From: Rhodoferax sp.
Lineage (GTDB): Bacteria > Pseudomonadota > Gammaproteobacteria > Burkholderiales > Burkholderiaceae_C
Direction of reading: 5' to 3'
NCBI RefSeq assembly: GCF_014859475.1
Contig: NZ_JACUUE010000011.1
Span: 1-32,458 of the forward strand
DNA: 32,458 bases
Shown here: in pieces, positions 8,307-16,879 of the stretch
How positions within the stretch are numbered: the stretch's first letter is position 1
How the letters are laid out: every line of letters starts with the position of its first letter
Program-made: the position numbers and the translations under genes
The notes under the pieces: model-generated
What the model saw: the letters and a program-made list of their open reading frames with translations, nothing else
The model's database searches: none
What the model was told of the DNA's origin: nothing

Positions 8307-8365
8307 CGCGGTGGCAGCCTGCGCGGACCAACCACCGCGTCAGCGGTTTAGTTCAACGATATAAT
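8307..8365 (+). promoter_or_regulatory. Probable rpsP operon promoter with an inverted repeat over the -35 area
   Basis: A consensus TATAAT lies at 8360-8365. The expected -35 position (about 8337-8342) has no good match, but it overlaps the right arm of a perfect 8-bp inverted repeat, CGCGGTGG (8307-8314) and CCACCGCG (8332-8339). With transcription starting near 8372 the rpsP leader would be about 100 bases long. The -10 is convincing. The role of the repeat is open: it could be an operator or the stem of a weak terminator. Confidence 0.5.
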
Positions 8366-8386
8366 GTGCGGCTGTCTGGCGTGTCG

Positions 8387-8404
8387 CATAACCGGGTGGT
8401 TATG
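8387..8404 (+). promoter_or_regulatory. Leader hairpin upstream of rpsP
   Basis: CATAACC (8387-8393) and GGTTATG (8398-8404) form a perfect 7-bp stem with a GGGT loop, flanked on both sides by near-repeats of TGTCGC. It lies within the predicted untranslated leader about 70 bases before the rpsP ATG. No U-run follows, so it is not a simple terminator. A control role is only a suggestion. Confidence 0.4.
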
Positions 8405-8475
8405 TCGCGTGTCTCAAACGCCAGGTTAAATGCCAATTTTCGTGGAAGTCATTCCACTTCCCCAAAGGATACATC

Positions 8476-8727
8476 ATGGTCGTCATTCGACTCGCCCGTG
8501 GCGGTGCAAAAGCTCGCCCGTTTTTCAATATTGTGGTGGCCGACAAACGCACCCGTCGCGATGGCCGCTTTATCGAGCGCCTTGGTTTTTATAACCCGAT
8601 CGCCACTGCCAACGAAGAAAGCATCCGCATCGCCCAGGACCGCTTGACCTACTGGCGCAGCGTGGGTGCGCAAGCATCGCCCACCGTTGAACGCCTGATC
8701 AAGCAAGCTGCCGCCAAAGCAGCCTGA
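8476..8727 (+). CDS. rpsP: 30S ribosomal protein S16
   Basis: This 83-residue protein begins [23 protein letters not shown], the hallmark S16 start, followed by the [15 protein letters not shown] block. S16 binds 16S rRNA in the body of the small subunit and helps its assembly. AAGGAT lies about eight bases upstream of the ATG. It is the first gene of the conserved rpsP-rimM-trmD-rplS operon, with rimM starting within ten bases. Length is standard for the family. Confidence 0.98.
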   Translation: MVVIRLARGGAKARPFFNIVVADKRTRRDGRFIERLGFYNPIATANEESIRIAQDRLTYWRSVGAQASPTVERLIKQAAAKAA

Positions 8728-8736
8728 TTGTTGCTG

Positions 8737-9300
8737 ATGCTGCCCGGCCTGGAGGCTGCCGAATTACCGGCAGATGCCGTCGAAGTCGGGCGCATCCTTG
8801 ATGCCTGGGGCATCAAGGGATGGTTCAAGGTTCTCCCCTACAGCGCCGATCCCGAGGCGCTTTTTTCTTCCAAAAACTGGTTTCTTCTTCCCACCGAAAA
8901 AGGTGTCAAAACCTTTGAAGGCGTCGGCTTGTTGAAGGTCAAGGAAGCCAAAACCCATTCGAATAGCGTGGTCGCCTGCACTCAGGACATCAACGACCGC
9001 AGCGCTGCGGATGCCCTGCGCGGTGCGCGTATTTTTATTTCGCGCAGCAGCTTTCCCGTCGCACAAAAAGACGAGTACTACTGGGTTGACCTGATCGGGC
9101 TCGATGTCATCAATCGCGAACGCGTGTCCCTGGGTCAGGTGCGCGACCTGTTAACCACCGGCCCACAAACCGTGTTGGTGATCGACCAGGTGCAGGGCGG
9201 CAAAACGGTGGAAATCATGATCCCGTTTGTGGCGGCCTACATTGATGATGTGAGCTTGGCCGAGCGCCGCATTCTGGTGGACTGGCAAGCTGATTATTAA
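8737..9300 (+). CDS. rimM: Ribosome maturation factor RimM
   Basis: RimM binds S19 and assists maturation of the 30S head and 16S rRNA processing. The 187-residue product shows the N-terminal beta-barrel pattern VEVGRILDAWGIKGWFKVLP (about 15-34). A C-terminal PRC-barrel region follows with E-Y-Y-W-V-D-L-I-G-L, then a V-E-I-M-I-P-F-V-A-A-Y-I strand and I-L-V-D-W close. The ATG at 8737 is taken as the start; a TTG at 8728, directly after the rpsP stop, is in frame and adds three residues. Neither has a clear Shine-Dalgarno site, so translation may be coupled to rpsP. Confidence 0.95.
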   Translation: MLPGLEAAELPADAVEVGRILDAWGIKGWFKVLPYSADPEALFSSKNWFLLPTEKGVKTFEGVGLLKVKEAKTHSNSVVACTQDINDRSAADALRGARIFISRSSFPVAQKDEYYWVDLIGLDVINRERVSLGQVRDLLTTGPQTVLVIDQVQGGKTVEIMIPFVAAYIDDVSLAERRILVDWQADY

Positions 9301-9307
9301 GAGCCTT

Positions 9308-10075
9308 ATGCGATTTGATGTGGTGACGCTGTTTCCGGAGTTGTTGGCGCCATTTTTGCGCACAGGCATCACCCGGCGCGCATTTGAATCCGGTCAAGTC
9401 GATGTGCAATTGCGCAACCTGCGAGATTTTGCACAAGGCAATTACCGCCGGGTTGACGACCGCCCCTTTGGCGGCGGTCCTGGCATGGTGATGATGGCCG
9501 AACCGCTCTCAGAGTGCCTGGCAACCGTTCGTGCCGAGCGCCCCGACAACGCACCTGTTGTGCTGTTTTCACCCATCGGCAAGCCACTCAACCACGCCAT
9601 GGTCACGCGCTGGGCTGGCAGTCGTGGCGCGGTGCTGATTTGTGGTCGCTACGAAGGCATTGACCAGCGTTTTATCGACACCCATGTCAGCGAGCAGATC
9701 AGTCTGGGCGACTTTGTGCTCTCTGGTGGAGAAATCGCCGCCATGGCGCTACTTGACGCCGTGGCCCGGTTGCAACCCGGCGTGCTGGGCGACGCCGACA
9801 GCCACGCACAAGACAGTTTTAACCCAGCGCTGGATGGCTTGCTGGATTGCCCGCATTACACCCGCCCTGAAGTCTGGCAAAGCCAAGCCGTACCAGACGT
9901 GCTGCTGAGCGGCCACCATGTCAACATCGAGCGCTGGCGTCGCGAACAACGCCTGCTACTGAGCCAGCGCCTGCGGCCAGACCTGATCGAACAGGCCCGC
10001 CACGCGGGTCAGTTAAGCCAAAGAGACGAGTCCGTGCTGTCAGGCTATAATCGCGGGCTTCCCGATCCTCTGTAA
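9308..10075 (+). CDS. trmD: tRNA (guanine-37-N1)-methyltransferase
   Basis: TrmD methylates G37 next to the anticodon, using S-adenosylmethionine, and so prevents +1 frameshifting. The 255-residue protein has the family start (MRFDVVTLFPELL), the GNYRRVDDRPFGGGPGMVM segment (44-62), and the knotted SAM-binding site GRYEGID (113-119) and VLSGGE (137-142). The LLDCPHYTRPE block has D180 as the expected catalytic aspartate. It starts seven bases after rimM. Its length is usual for the family and no residue appears missing. Confidence 0.97.
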   Translation: MRFDVVTLFPELLAPFLRTGITRRAFESGQVDVQLRNLRDFAQGNYRRVDDRPFGGGPGMVMMAEPLSECLATVRAERPDNAPVVLFSPIGKPLNHAMVTRWAGSRGAVLICGRYEGIDQRFIDTHVSEQISLGDFVLSGGEIAAMALLDAVARLQPGVLGDADSHAQDSFNPALDGLLDCPHYTRPEVWQSQAVPDVLLSGHHVNIERWRREQRLLLSQRLRPDLIEQARHAGQLSQRDESVLSGYNRGLPDPL

Positions 10076-10148
10076 GACCGCCGTTGTGCTTTGCACATTG
10101 GCATACGTCATGGTGACGCTGGTGCTGACATGATCATTGAAAGAAACT

Positions 10149-10532
<384 letters not shown>

Positions 10533-10550
10533 TACGCCAGCACGCTGCCT

Positions 10551-10588
10551 AAAAAAACCGCCTCAGTTCACTGTGGCGGTTTTTTTTC
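10551..10588 (+). terminator. Rho-independent terminator of the rpsP-rplS operon
   Basis: AAAAAACCGCC and GGCGGTTTTTTTT form a stem of eleven or more pairs around a 12-base loop and end in an eight-T run, 20 bases after the rplS stop. The A-run before the stem means it could also end transcription arriving from the opposite strand. Confidence 0.95.
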
Positions 10589-10610
10589 GACTCTGTGTCG
10601 CCAGATAACC

Positions 10611-11282
10611 ATGACCATTGCCAAACTTGATCCGCGAACAGTGCCGGTGACGCGGGTGGACCGCCATCTGCCAGCTGTGCACCCCGCGGTACTGCATCCT
10701 GACGCCTTGCGTTCACGGTTTGCCGCACCGCCCGCTTGGCAAGCAGAGTACCTGCTTGAAAAAAAATTCATGGATCGCGCCCCCATGCCCGCCGCAGTGC
10801 TGCTGCCCATTGTGCTGCGCCCGGAACCGACCGTGCTGCTGACCCTGCGCACGCAGCACTTATCGACCCATTCGGGGCAGATCTCCTTTCCGGGCGGCAA
10901 GGTGGATGACACGGATACGGATGCGGTTGCGGCCGCCCTGCGCGAGGCCCAGGAAGAAATTGGTCTGGCGGCGCCCTTTGTGGAAGTGCTGGGCCAGTTG
11001 CCGGTCTATGTCACGGGCTCGGCTTTTCATGTCACACCGGTGGTGGCCCTGATTTCTCCTGACATGATCTTGTGCCCCAACCCGTTTGAGGTCGCCGATG
11101 TGTTCGAGGTGCCACTGGCCTATTTGATGAATCCGGCGCACCATCGCCACCATCGGGCGACTTGGCAAGGCGTCCAGCGTGAATGGTTGTCGATGCTTTA
11201 CCACGATGCGACCACCGAGCGCTTCATCTGGGGGGCAACAGCAGGCATGTTGCGCAACTTTTACCGTTTTTTGCAGGCCTGA
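10611..11282 (+). CDS. CoA pyrophosphatase-type Nudix hydrolase
   Basis: This 223-residue Nudix enzyme probably hydrolyses CoA or its derivatives to 4'-phosphopantetheine and 3',5'-ADP. The CoA-type signature lies just before the Nudix box: LLTLRTQHLSTHSGQISFPGG at 76-96. One arginine expected in that signature appears as serine (S85), which deserves notice. The Nudix box (96-119) keeps R-E-A-Q-E-E-I-G-L with the metal-binding glutamates. The ATG at 10611 has no strong ribosome site. The AmpE/CobD-like gene follows 25 bases downstream, so the two are probably co-transcribed. The specific substrate is inferred from the signature only. Confidence 0.88.
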   Translation: MTIAKLDPRTVPVTRVDRHLPAVHPAVLHPDALRSRFAAPPAWQAEYLLEKKFMDRAPMPAAVLLPIVLRPEPTVLLTLRTQHLSTHSGQISFPGGKVDDTDTDAVAAALREAQEEIGLAAPFVEVLGQLPVYVTGSAFHVTPVVALISPDMILCPNPFEVADVFEVPLAYLMNPAHHRHHRATWQGVQREWLSMLYHDATTERFIWGATAGMLRNFYRFLQA

Positions 11283-11307
11283 GCCCTGCAACCGCTATGA
11301 TTCAAGC

Positions 11308-12270
11308 ATGAGCTTTATCTCTGTGCTGTTTGCCCTGCTGCTGGAACAGGCGCGCCCCTTGACCAGCGGTAACGCCATCCATGTAGCCATGCGTTCCTGG
11401 GTGCGTTTCTGCAGCCTCAACCTGGATGTCGGCAAGCCTCTGCACGGCTGGCTGGCCTGGGGCTTGGCCGTGCTTGGGCCTTCCGTGATGGCTCTGCTGA
11501 TCTATTGGTCGCTGGATTTTTGGTTCGGCTGGCCATTGGCACTGCTCTGGAGTGCGCTGGTGTTGTATGCATCGCTTGGTTTTCGCCAATTCAGCTTTCA
11601 TTTCACCGAGATCCGCAATGCCCTGGCCAACGACGATGACGCGCTGGCGCGCACGCTGCTGGCGCAGTGGCAAAACATCGACGCCCAGTCCTGGTCGCAC
11701 AGCGAAATGATTGGCCGCCTCATTGAACTCTCCGTACTGGCCGCCCATCGCCATGTTTTTGGGGTGCTGGCCTGGTTTTCTGTGCTGGCGGCGCTTGGTT
11801 TTGGCCCCATGGGTGCCGTGTTGTACCGCTTGGCCGAATTCGTCGTTCGCTATTGGCAACACAAGGGCCAGGCATTGCAGCAGCCCGTCAGCCAGGCCCT
11901 GCAAACCAATGCACTGGCGGCATGGCACTGGATTGACGCCTTGCCGGCAAGGATCACGGTGCTGGGCTTTGCTGTGGTCGGCAATTTCGAAGAGGCCATT
12001 GATGGCTGGCGCCGTTACACAGCGCAATCAGGCACTGACAACGATGGCCTGGTGCTGGCCGCCACTGCCGGCGCCATCAACGTCCAGCTCGGGACAGTGC
12101 AAGGCGCCAACCCACCCGCAACTGCCGGATCGGCGTCGGCCCAAGGCTTCAGTCTGCGCCCGCCTCCCGAATTGGCGCACTTGGCCATTTTGGTCGGTCT
12201 GGTCTGGCGCGCTGTGGTCATGTGGCTGGTGCTTTTGGCCCTCTTGACACTGGCGCGACTCATCGCTTGA
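11308..12270 (+). CDS. AmpE/CobD-CbiB-like integral membrane protein
   Basis: This 320-residue membrane protein has hydrophobic segments near residues 1-13, 46-66, 70-92, about 148-165 and 292-318. It starts MSFISVLFALLLEQARPL. The L-L-E-Q start, the F-R-Q-F-S-F-H-F-T-E-I segment, the H-R-H-V-F-G-V-L block, and a central D-A-L-P-A-R-I stretch match proteins usually labelled CobD/CbiB family in this order, which are equally close to AmpE. CbiB attaches aminopropanol to cobyrinic acid; AmpE is a proposed signalling protein in beta-lactamase control. The only possible cobalamin context here is the neighbour hisC, so a cobalamin role is doubtful. The ATG at 11308 was chosen because it follows the Nudix gene and begins the membrane segment. 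Confidence 0.8.
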   Translation: MSFISVLFALLLEQARPLTSGNAIHVAMRSWVRFCSLNLDVGKPLHGWLAWGLAVLGPSVMALLIYWSLDFWFGWPLALLWSALVLYASLGFRQFSFHFTEIRNALANDDDALARTLLAQWQNIDAQSWSHSEMIGRLIELSVLAAHRHVFGVLAWFSVLAALGFGPMGAVLYRLAEFVVRYWQHKGQALQQPVSQALQTNALAAWHWIDALPARITVLGFAVVGNFEEAIDGWRRYTAQSGTDNDGLVLAATAGAINVQLGTVQGANPPATAGSASAQGFSLRPPPELAHLAILVGLVWRAVVMWLVLLALLTLARLIA

Positions 12271-12337
12271 TCCTGAATGAAAACCCCAACGGCATTGCCG
12301 GTCATCAACAGCGACAACTTTTAAAGAGAACCCCGTC

Positions 12338-13420
12338 TTGAACCCCCAATTGATCAGCCCCATCGTCGGGCAACTGGTGCCTTATGTGCCTGGCGAGCAA
12401 CCCAAAGTGGCCAATCTGGTCAAGCTCAACACCAACGAAAACCCCTATCCGCCCTCGCCACGCGTGGTGTCGGCCATCAGCCAAGCCGCTCAACAGGGCC
12501 TGCAGCTTTACCCCGACCCCGACGGCACGGTGCTGCGCCAGGCCATTGCCAACAACTTTGGCCTCAAGCCGCAGCAGGTATTTTTGGGCAACGGCTCCGA
12601 CGAGGTGCTGGCACATGCCTTTTTTGCCTTTTTCCAGCAGAATTGCCCGCTGCTGATGCCCGACATCAGCTACAGCTTTTACAAGGTGTATTGCGGCTTG
12701 TACGGCATCGCGGCACACACCGTGCCACTGCGCGAAGGCCTGCAATTGCATGTGGCCGACTACGCCTGTGCGGCCGACCAAAGCGTCGCCGGCGTGGTGA
12801 TTGCCAACCCCAATGCACCCACCGGCATCGGCCTGCCATTGGCCGACATAGAAACCCTGCTGCAAATGCACCCGAACCGGGTGGTGCTGATCGACGAAGC
12901 CTATGTGGACTTTGGTGGCCAGACCGCCATGGCCCTGATTGATCGCTACCCTAACCTGCTGGTGGTGCACACGCTGTCCAAGTCACGCTCGCTGGCTGGC
13001 CTGCGCATCGGCTATGCCTGTGGTCAGGCGCACTTGATCGAAGCGCTGAACCGCGTCAAGAACAGCTTCAACTCCTACCCACTGGACCGGCTGGCGCTGG
13101 CCGGTGGTGTCGCCGCCTTTGAAGACCAACCCTATTTTGAGCAAACCCGCCAGGCCGTGATGAGCAGCCGCGAAGGCTTGGTGCTGGCGCTGGAAGACCT
13201 GGGTTTTGTGGTGCTGCCCTCGCAAACCAATTTTGTCTTTGCCCGTCACCCCGGTCATGCGGGAGCTGAGCTGGCAGCCGGGTTGCGCGCGCAAGGCGTG
13301 CTGGTGCGGCATTTCAAACAGCCGCGCATCGACCCTTTTTTGCGCATCAGCGTGGGCACACCCGCGCAATGCGAGCAACTGGTCAAGGCGCTGGCGCAAC
13401 TGGTCAACGCCCAGGCTTGA
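12338..13420 (+). CDS. hisC: Histidinol-phosphate aminotransferase
   Basis: This fold-type I PLP enzyme of 360 residues should convert imidazole acetol phosphate and glutamate to histidinol phosphate. Visible landmarks are [12 protein letters not shown] (30-41), GNGSDE (84-89), the substrate/PLP motif ANPNAPTG (156-163), the D-E-A-Y-V-D-F strand with D187, and the PLP lysine K215 in [16 protein letters not shown]. The start must be the TTG at 12338, since no ATG or GTG in frame lies between the upstream stop and residue 177. AAAGAGAA precedes it. Because the previous gene is CobD/CbiB-like, the related threonine-phosphate decarboxylase was considered, but the N-terminal N-E-N-P-x-x-P-S-P pattern favours HisC. 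The gene ends four bases from the convergent rsgA. Confidence 0.87.
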   Translation: MNPQLISPIVGQLVPYVPGEQPKVANLVKLNTNENPYPPSPRVVSAISQAAQQGLQLYPDPDGTVLRQAIANNFGLKPQQVFLGNGSDEVLAHAFFAFFQQNCPLLMPDISYSFYKVYCGLYGIAAHTVPLREGLQLHVADYACAADQSVAGVVIANPNAPTGIGLPLADIETLLQMHPNRVVLIDEAYVDFGGQTAMALIDRYPNLLVVHTLSKSRSLAGLRIGYACGQAHLIEALNRVKNSFNSYPLDRLALAGGVAAFEDQPYFEQTRQAVMSSREGLVLALEDLGFVVLPSQTNFVFARHPGHAGAELAAGLRAQGVLVRHFKQPRIDPFLRISVGTPAQCEQLVKALAQLVNAQA

Positions 13421-13424
13421 TCTC

Positions 13425-14342
13425 TTAATAACGCCGCCTCTGCTTCAGCTCGGCATAAAGGTCGCTGTAAATCTGATACCGATTCACACTGATGCTGTCA
13501 GGCTTGTCGTCTGAATTCACCGCAGCAATCACGCCACAGCCCGGTTCATGCAAGTGGCTGCAGTTGTAGAACTTGCAGTTTTTGACATGGGGCTTGATGT
13601 CGGGCATGTAGGCTGCCAGTTGCGCCGGGTCGATGTGGTTCAGGCCAAATTCCTGGAACCCGGGCGAATCGATCAAGGCCGTTGTTTTTTTCGCATCCAC
13701 CCAGTACCAGGTGGTGCTCGTGGTGGTGTGTTTGCCGCTGCTCAGGGCTTGTGACAAAACGCCGGTTTGCACCAGCGCGCCGGGAATCAGGCAGTTGACC
13801 AAGGTGCTTTTTCCCGCCCCTGACGGCCCCAGCACCAGCGTGGTTTGACCGGCCAAGCGCTGGCTCAGGGCAGCGCGCCCCGCGGCTTCGTCCATGAGCG
13901 ACAGTGCCAGCACCTCGTAGCCCATGTGGCGGTAAGGCGCCAGCCAGTTCCAGGCACGGGCAAAAGGCTCGGTGAGGTCGCTTTTATTCAGCGCAATGAT
14001 CGGCCTGATGTGCTGCTCTTCGGCCGCGATCAGGGCACGGCTTAGTTGGCTGCTGGAAAATTCGGGTTCGGCGGCAATCAGGATCAGCACCTGGTCCAGG
14101 TTGGCGGCGAACATCTTGGTGCGCACATCGTCCTGACGGTAAAACAGGTTGCGTCGCGGCTCGATTTTCTCGATCGTGCCCTCGTCTTGCGAGGCTAGCC
14201 AAAGCACCCTGTCCCCCACCACGCCCTGGCTTTTTTTGCCTCTTGAGTGGCAAATCAGACGCTCACCCGCATCGCTCTCAACCAAAAAGTGGCGCCCGTA
14301 ATTGGCCACGATCAGGCCGGGTACCGATTTCGGATGGGTCAT
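13425..14342 (-). CDS. rsgA: Small ribosomal subunit biogenesis GTPase RsgA
   Basis: RsgA is a circularly permuted GTPase that checks late 30S maturation. The 305-residue product has an N-terminal OB-fold (about 1-70), then G4 NKSD (119-122), G1 GPSGAGKST (172-180), the T-T-S-T-T switch region near 206-211, and G3 DSPG (225-228). The C-terminal zinc knuckle has C256, C261, H263 and C269. That permuted order is diagnostic. Its ATG overlaps the phhB stop (ATGA), so translation is probably coupled. It is the last gene of the M48-phhB-rsgA run on the minus strand. Confidence 0.96.
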   Translation of the reverse strand: MTHPKSVPGLIVANYGRHFLVESDAGERLICHSRGKKSQGVVGDRVLWLASQDEGTIEKIEPRRNLFYRQDDVRTKMFAANLDQVLILIAAEPEFSSSQLSRALIAAEEQHIRPIIALNKSDLTEPFARAWNWLAPYRHMGYEVLALSLMDEAAGRAALSQRLAGQTTLVLGPSGAGKSTLVNCLIPGALVQTGVLSQALSSGKHTTTSTTWYWVDAKKTTALIDSPGFQEFGLNHIDPAQLAAYMPDIKPHVKNCKFYNCSHLHEPGCGVIAAVNSDDKPDSISVNRYQIYSDLYAELKQRRRY

Positions 14343-14671
14343 GAAAGCTTTGGTCCGTCAGCGCCCGGCAAAGCGTCCACCGCAGCCGCGCAGTCAAAGT
14401 CGGCCTGCGAGAGCCCTGCTACATCGTGCGTGCTGTAGCGCACCGTGCAGCGGTTAAATTGCACGACCAGTTCGGGGTGATGGTTGCGAGCCTGGGCTAG
14501 CCAGGCCACGGTATTGACAAACAGCAGGGTCTGGGCGTAATCGGCAAAACGGAAGGTTTTCTCGATCACCACCGCAGCGCCATCCCCGCTCAGATGCCAG
14601 CCCTCCAGCTTGACCAGTTTGGTCACAATTTCAGTCGCCGTGAAGGCACGTGCTGGGTGGTTTAAAGACAT
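14339..14671 (-). CDS. phhB: Pterin-4a-carbinolamine dehydratase
   Basis: This 110-residue enzyme dehydrates 4a-hydroxytetrahydropterin, recycling the cofactor of aromatic amino acid hydroxylases. The active-site pattern is complete: N63-H64-H65-P66, then H82 and D91. The start ATG at 14671 was chosen because the upstream part of the open frame overlaps the M48 gene and is unlike the family. A GAG lies six bases before it. It sits 16 bases after the M48 protease gene and overlaps rsgA by four bases. No phenylalanine hydroxylase gene is in the window, so its pterin partner must lie elsewhere. Confidence 0.93.
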   Translation of the reverse strand: MSLNHPARAFTATEIVTKLVKLEGWHLSGDGAAVVIEKTFRFADYAQTLLFVNTVAWLAQARNHHPELVVQFNRCTVRYSTHDVAGLSQADFDCAAAVDALPGADGPKLS

Positions 14672-14687
14672 GGTGAACTCAAAAAAA

Positions 14688-15977
14688 TCAATGCGGTACC
14701 GCGGCACCAACCTGCATGCGTTCCAACCGCTCCGTTGCACCAGGGTGCGAGTAATAAAAGCGCACATACAACGGGTCTGGTGTCAGGGTAGCAGCATTGT
14801 CCTCATAGAGCTTGAGCAGCGCCGTCGATAAATCCTGCGCACTGGTTTGGGAGACGGCATAAGCGTCAGCCTCAAACTCATGCTTGCGCGACAACTGGGC
14901 AAAAACGGGGGCGATGAAGAAACTGAACACCGGCATGGCCAGCATGAACAGCAGCAAGGCCAGCGCATCGTTGCTTGATGCCACGTTGGGCTGAACTCCC
15001 AGCCCGGTGTAAAACCAGAGCTGCTGCGTCAAATAGCCCAGCAGCGCAAAACCGGCCAGGCTCAGGGCAAACATCGAGACGATGCGTTTGATGATGTGTT
15101 TGTGCTTGAAATGCCCCAGCTCATGCGCCAGCACCGCGTCCACTTCGGGGGCACTGAGTTTGGCCAGCAGCGTGTCGTAAAAGACCACCCGCTTGGCAGC
15201 GCCAAAACCGGTGAAATAGGCGTTGGCATGGGCGCTACGCTTGCTGCCATCCATCACGAACAGGCCTTTGGCAGAAAAGCCGCAACGCTGCATCAAGGCT
15301 GTGACGCGAGAGCGCAAAGCTTCGTCTTCCAGTGGGGCAAACTTGTTGAACAGCGGCGCAATCAGGGTCGGGTAGATCACCAACAACAACAGATTGAAAC
15401 CCATCCAGAACAACCAGGCCCACAGCCACCACAGGCTGCCGGTGGCGGCCATCATCCAGAGAATCAGGGCGGCGATCGGCAGACCGATCAGGGCACCGAT
15501 CAGGCTGGATTTAAGCAGGTCGGCCAGCCACAGCTTGAGCGTCATCTTGTTGAAACCAAAGCGCTGCTCCAGCACAAAGGTCTGGTACCAGGACAGCGGC
15601 AGATCGATCGCGCCACTGAGCACCACAAAGGCCATCAGCAAGGCCAGTTGCTGGGTCATGCCATGGCCCAGCAATTGCACCAGCGCCTGGTTCAGGGCAG
15701 AGAGCCCGCCCAGCAGCGTCCAGCCCAACAGCACGGCGGCGCCCAAGGCCATTTCGAGCAGACCCAGGCGCGCTTTGGCCAGCGTGTAATCGGCCGCCTT
15801 TTGATGCGCTGCCAGGGAAACGGTGGATGCAAAAGCTGCGGGAACCTGCGCGCGGTGTTGCGCCACATGGCGAATCTGGCGCGAGCTGAGCCAGAACCGC
15901 AGCCACAAGCCCAGCCCCAAGGCGGCGGCAAACAACGCGGTCAAGCCAAGCGAGGCAGTCAATAGCGAGTCAGTCAT
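14688..15977 (-). CDS. M48-family membrane metalloprotease (Ste24/CAAX protease 1-like)
   Basis: This 429-residue membrane zinc protease has the M48 active site HELGH at 285-289 and EFEAD at 367-371 for the third zinc ligand. The segment [12 protein letters not shown] just before it is the conserved substrate-binding strand. Hydrophobic helices lie near 3-28, 68-93, 108-130, 155-178, 182-208, 300-322 and 335-360, the seven-helix plan of Ste24. In yeast this enzyme cleaves CAAX proteins; bacterial versions probably handle damaged or misfolded membrane proteins, so the substrate is unknown. The start at 15977 is 37 bases from the divergent orn start. The three-gene minus run M48-phhB-rsgA is tightly packed. 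Confidence 0.92.
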   Translation of the reverse strand: MTDSLLTASLGLTALFAAALGLGLWLRFWLSSRQIRHVAQHRAQVPAAFASTVSLAAHQKAADYTLAKARLGLLEMALGAAVLLGWTLLGGLSALNQALVQLLGHGMTQQLALLMAFVVLSGAIDLPLSWYQTFVLEQRFGFNKMTLKLWLADLLKSSLIGALIGLPIAALILWMMAATGSLWWLWAWLFWMGFNLLLLVIYPTLIAPLFNKFAPLEDEALRSRVTALMQRCGFSAKGLFVMDGSKRSAHANAYFTGFGAAKRVVFYDTLLAKLSAPEVDAVLAHELGHFKHKHIIKRIVSMFALSLAGFALLGYLTQQLWFYTGLGVQPNVASSNDALALLLFMLAMPVFSFFIAPVFAQLSRKHEFEADAYAVSQTSAQDLSTALLKLYEDNAATLTPDPLYVRFYYSHPGATERLERMQVGAAVPH

Positions 15978-16014
15978 GGGCGCGGAGTTTAGGGCATCGG
16001 TGACAATTCAGGCC

Positions 16015-16602
16015 ATGCACAACGCCAACACCCCCACTGAAGCTGCGCCACTGGCCAAATCGGATCTCAACCTGGTCTGGCTGGATTGCGAGATGACCGG
16101 CCTGAACCCGGAGCACGACCGCATCATTGAAATCGCGGTGATCGTGACCGACGCACATTTAAAACAACGCATTGAGGGCCCGGTGCTGGTGATCCACCAA
16201 AGTGACGCCATGCTCGACGGCATGGACAAATGGAACACCAGCACGCACGGCAAAAGCGGCCTGACTGACAAGGTCAAGGCGGCCACATTGACAGAAGAAG
16301 AGGCCGAACAACAGCTGCTCACATTCCTGGGCCATTACGTGCCCAAGGGCAACGTCCCGATGTGTGGCAACAGCATTGGCCAGGACCGTCGTTTTCTGGC
16401 CAAGTACATGCCCAAACTCGAAGCCTTTTTCCACTACCGCAACCTTGACGTCAGCACCCTCAAGGAACTCTCCAAGCGCTGGGCGCCAGGGGTATGCAAG
16501 GGCTTTAAAAAGAAGCAGCGGCACACCGCATTGGCCGACGTGCACGAGTCCATCGACGAGTTGGAACATTACCGCACGCACTTTCTGAAGCTGCCCGACT
16601 GA
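16015..16602 (+). CDS. orn: Oligoribonuclease (DEDDh 3'-5' exonuclease)
   Basis: Orn degrades 2-5 nucleotide RNA, chiefly dinucleotides such as pGpG, and is usually essential. The 195-residue protein carries all DEDDh residues: D24 and E26 in [11 protein letters not shown]124 in [11 protein letters not shown], and H170 and D175 in [12 protein letters not shown]. The ATG at 16015 was chosen. A GTG at 16000 is also in frame, but the N-terminal 15 residues already precede the conserved core. It is divergent from the M48 protease gene over a 37-base gap. A 6-bp inverted repeat (GAGCCG/CGGCTC at 16611-16635) without a T-run follows the stop. Confidence 0.97.
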   Translation: MHNANTPTEAAPLAKSDLNLVWLDCEMTGLNPEHDRIIEIAVIVTDAHLKQRIEGPVLVIHQSDAMLDGMDKWNTSTHGKSGLTDKVKAATLTEEEAEQQLLTFLGHYVPKGNVPMCGNSIGQDRRFLAKYMPKLEAFFHYRNLDVSTLKELSKRWAPGVCKGFKKKQRHTALADVHESIDELEHYRTHFLKLPD

Positions 16603-16653
16603 TCTCATTTGAGCCGCTTACAAAATTTACGGCTCGGTAGAAACCCGAATCTA

Positions 16654-16662
16654 TGGCATAAT
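16654..16662 (+). promoter_or_regulatory. Extended -10 promoter for the DEAD-box helicase
   Basis: TGG directly followed by CATAAT (16657-16662) gives an extended -10 element; no good -35 lies 17 bases upstream. Transcription from about 16669 would produce a leader of about 210 bases before the helicase ATG at 16880. Confidence 0.5.
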
Positions 16663-16724
16663 GCAAGGCTTCGCTGAAATCACAGCGTATTTGTACATCT
16701 CCCAACATTCACTGGGTCTCGTGC

Positions 16725-16875
16725 CAGGTTTTTTTCAACCTGCCTTAAAAAGACCCCCCAGCTCCTCGACGCACTCACCTTGCTGAGTCAGAGCCGGTTC
16801 CGTTTGATGGTTGATGTTTTTTAACCATGAACGCGGCCACCGCACAACCTGCGGCGCTCTTCGTTTTTTAGGATA
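16725..16875 (+). promoter_or_regulatory. Structured 5' leader of the DEAD-box helicase gene
   Basis: Three features lie in the 277-base gap before the helicase. CAGGTT (16725-16730) and AACCTG (16737-16742) pair around TTTTTC. ATGGTT (16807-16812) and AACCAT (16823-16828) pair around a loop ending in six T. GCGG (16833-16836) and TGCGG (16850-16854) compete for CCGCA (16840-16844), followed ten bases later by TTTTTT and then the AGGAT ribosome site. Alternative pairing next to a U-run is what an attenuator or temperature-sensing leader would need. Long autoregulatory leaders are known for cold-shock DEAD-box genes; applying that here is inference. Confidence 0.45.
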
Positions 16876-16879
16876 TTTC

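Noticed and set aside
8264-8647. A plus-strand open frame over the rpsP promoter and leader
   Set aside because: It runs through the promoter into rpsP in another frame and has no protein-like features.
12338-13420. hisC read as the cobalamin gene cobD/cobC because of its neighbour
   Set aside because: The N-terminal N-E-N-P-x-x-P-S-P motif and overall pattern fit HisC better. No other cobalamin gene is in the window.
16611-16635. GAGCCG/CGGCTC inverted repeat as a terminator of orn
   Set aside because: The stem is only six pairs with a 13-base loop and no T-run follows.
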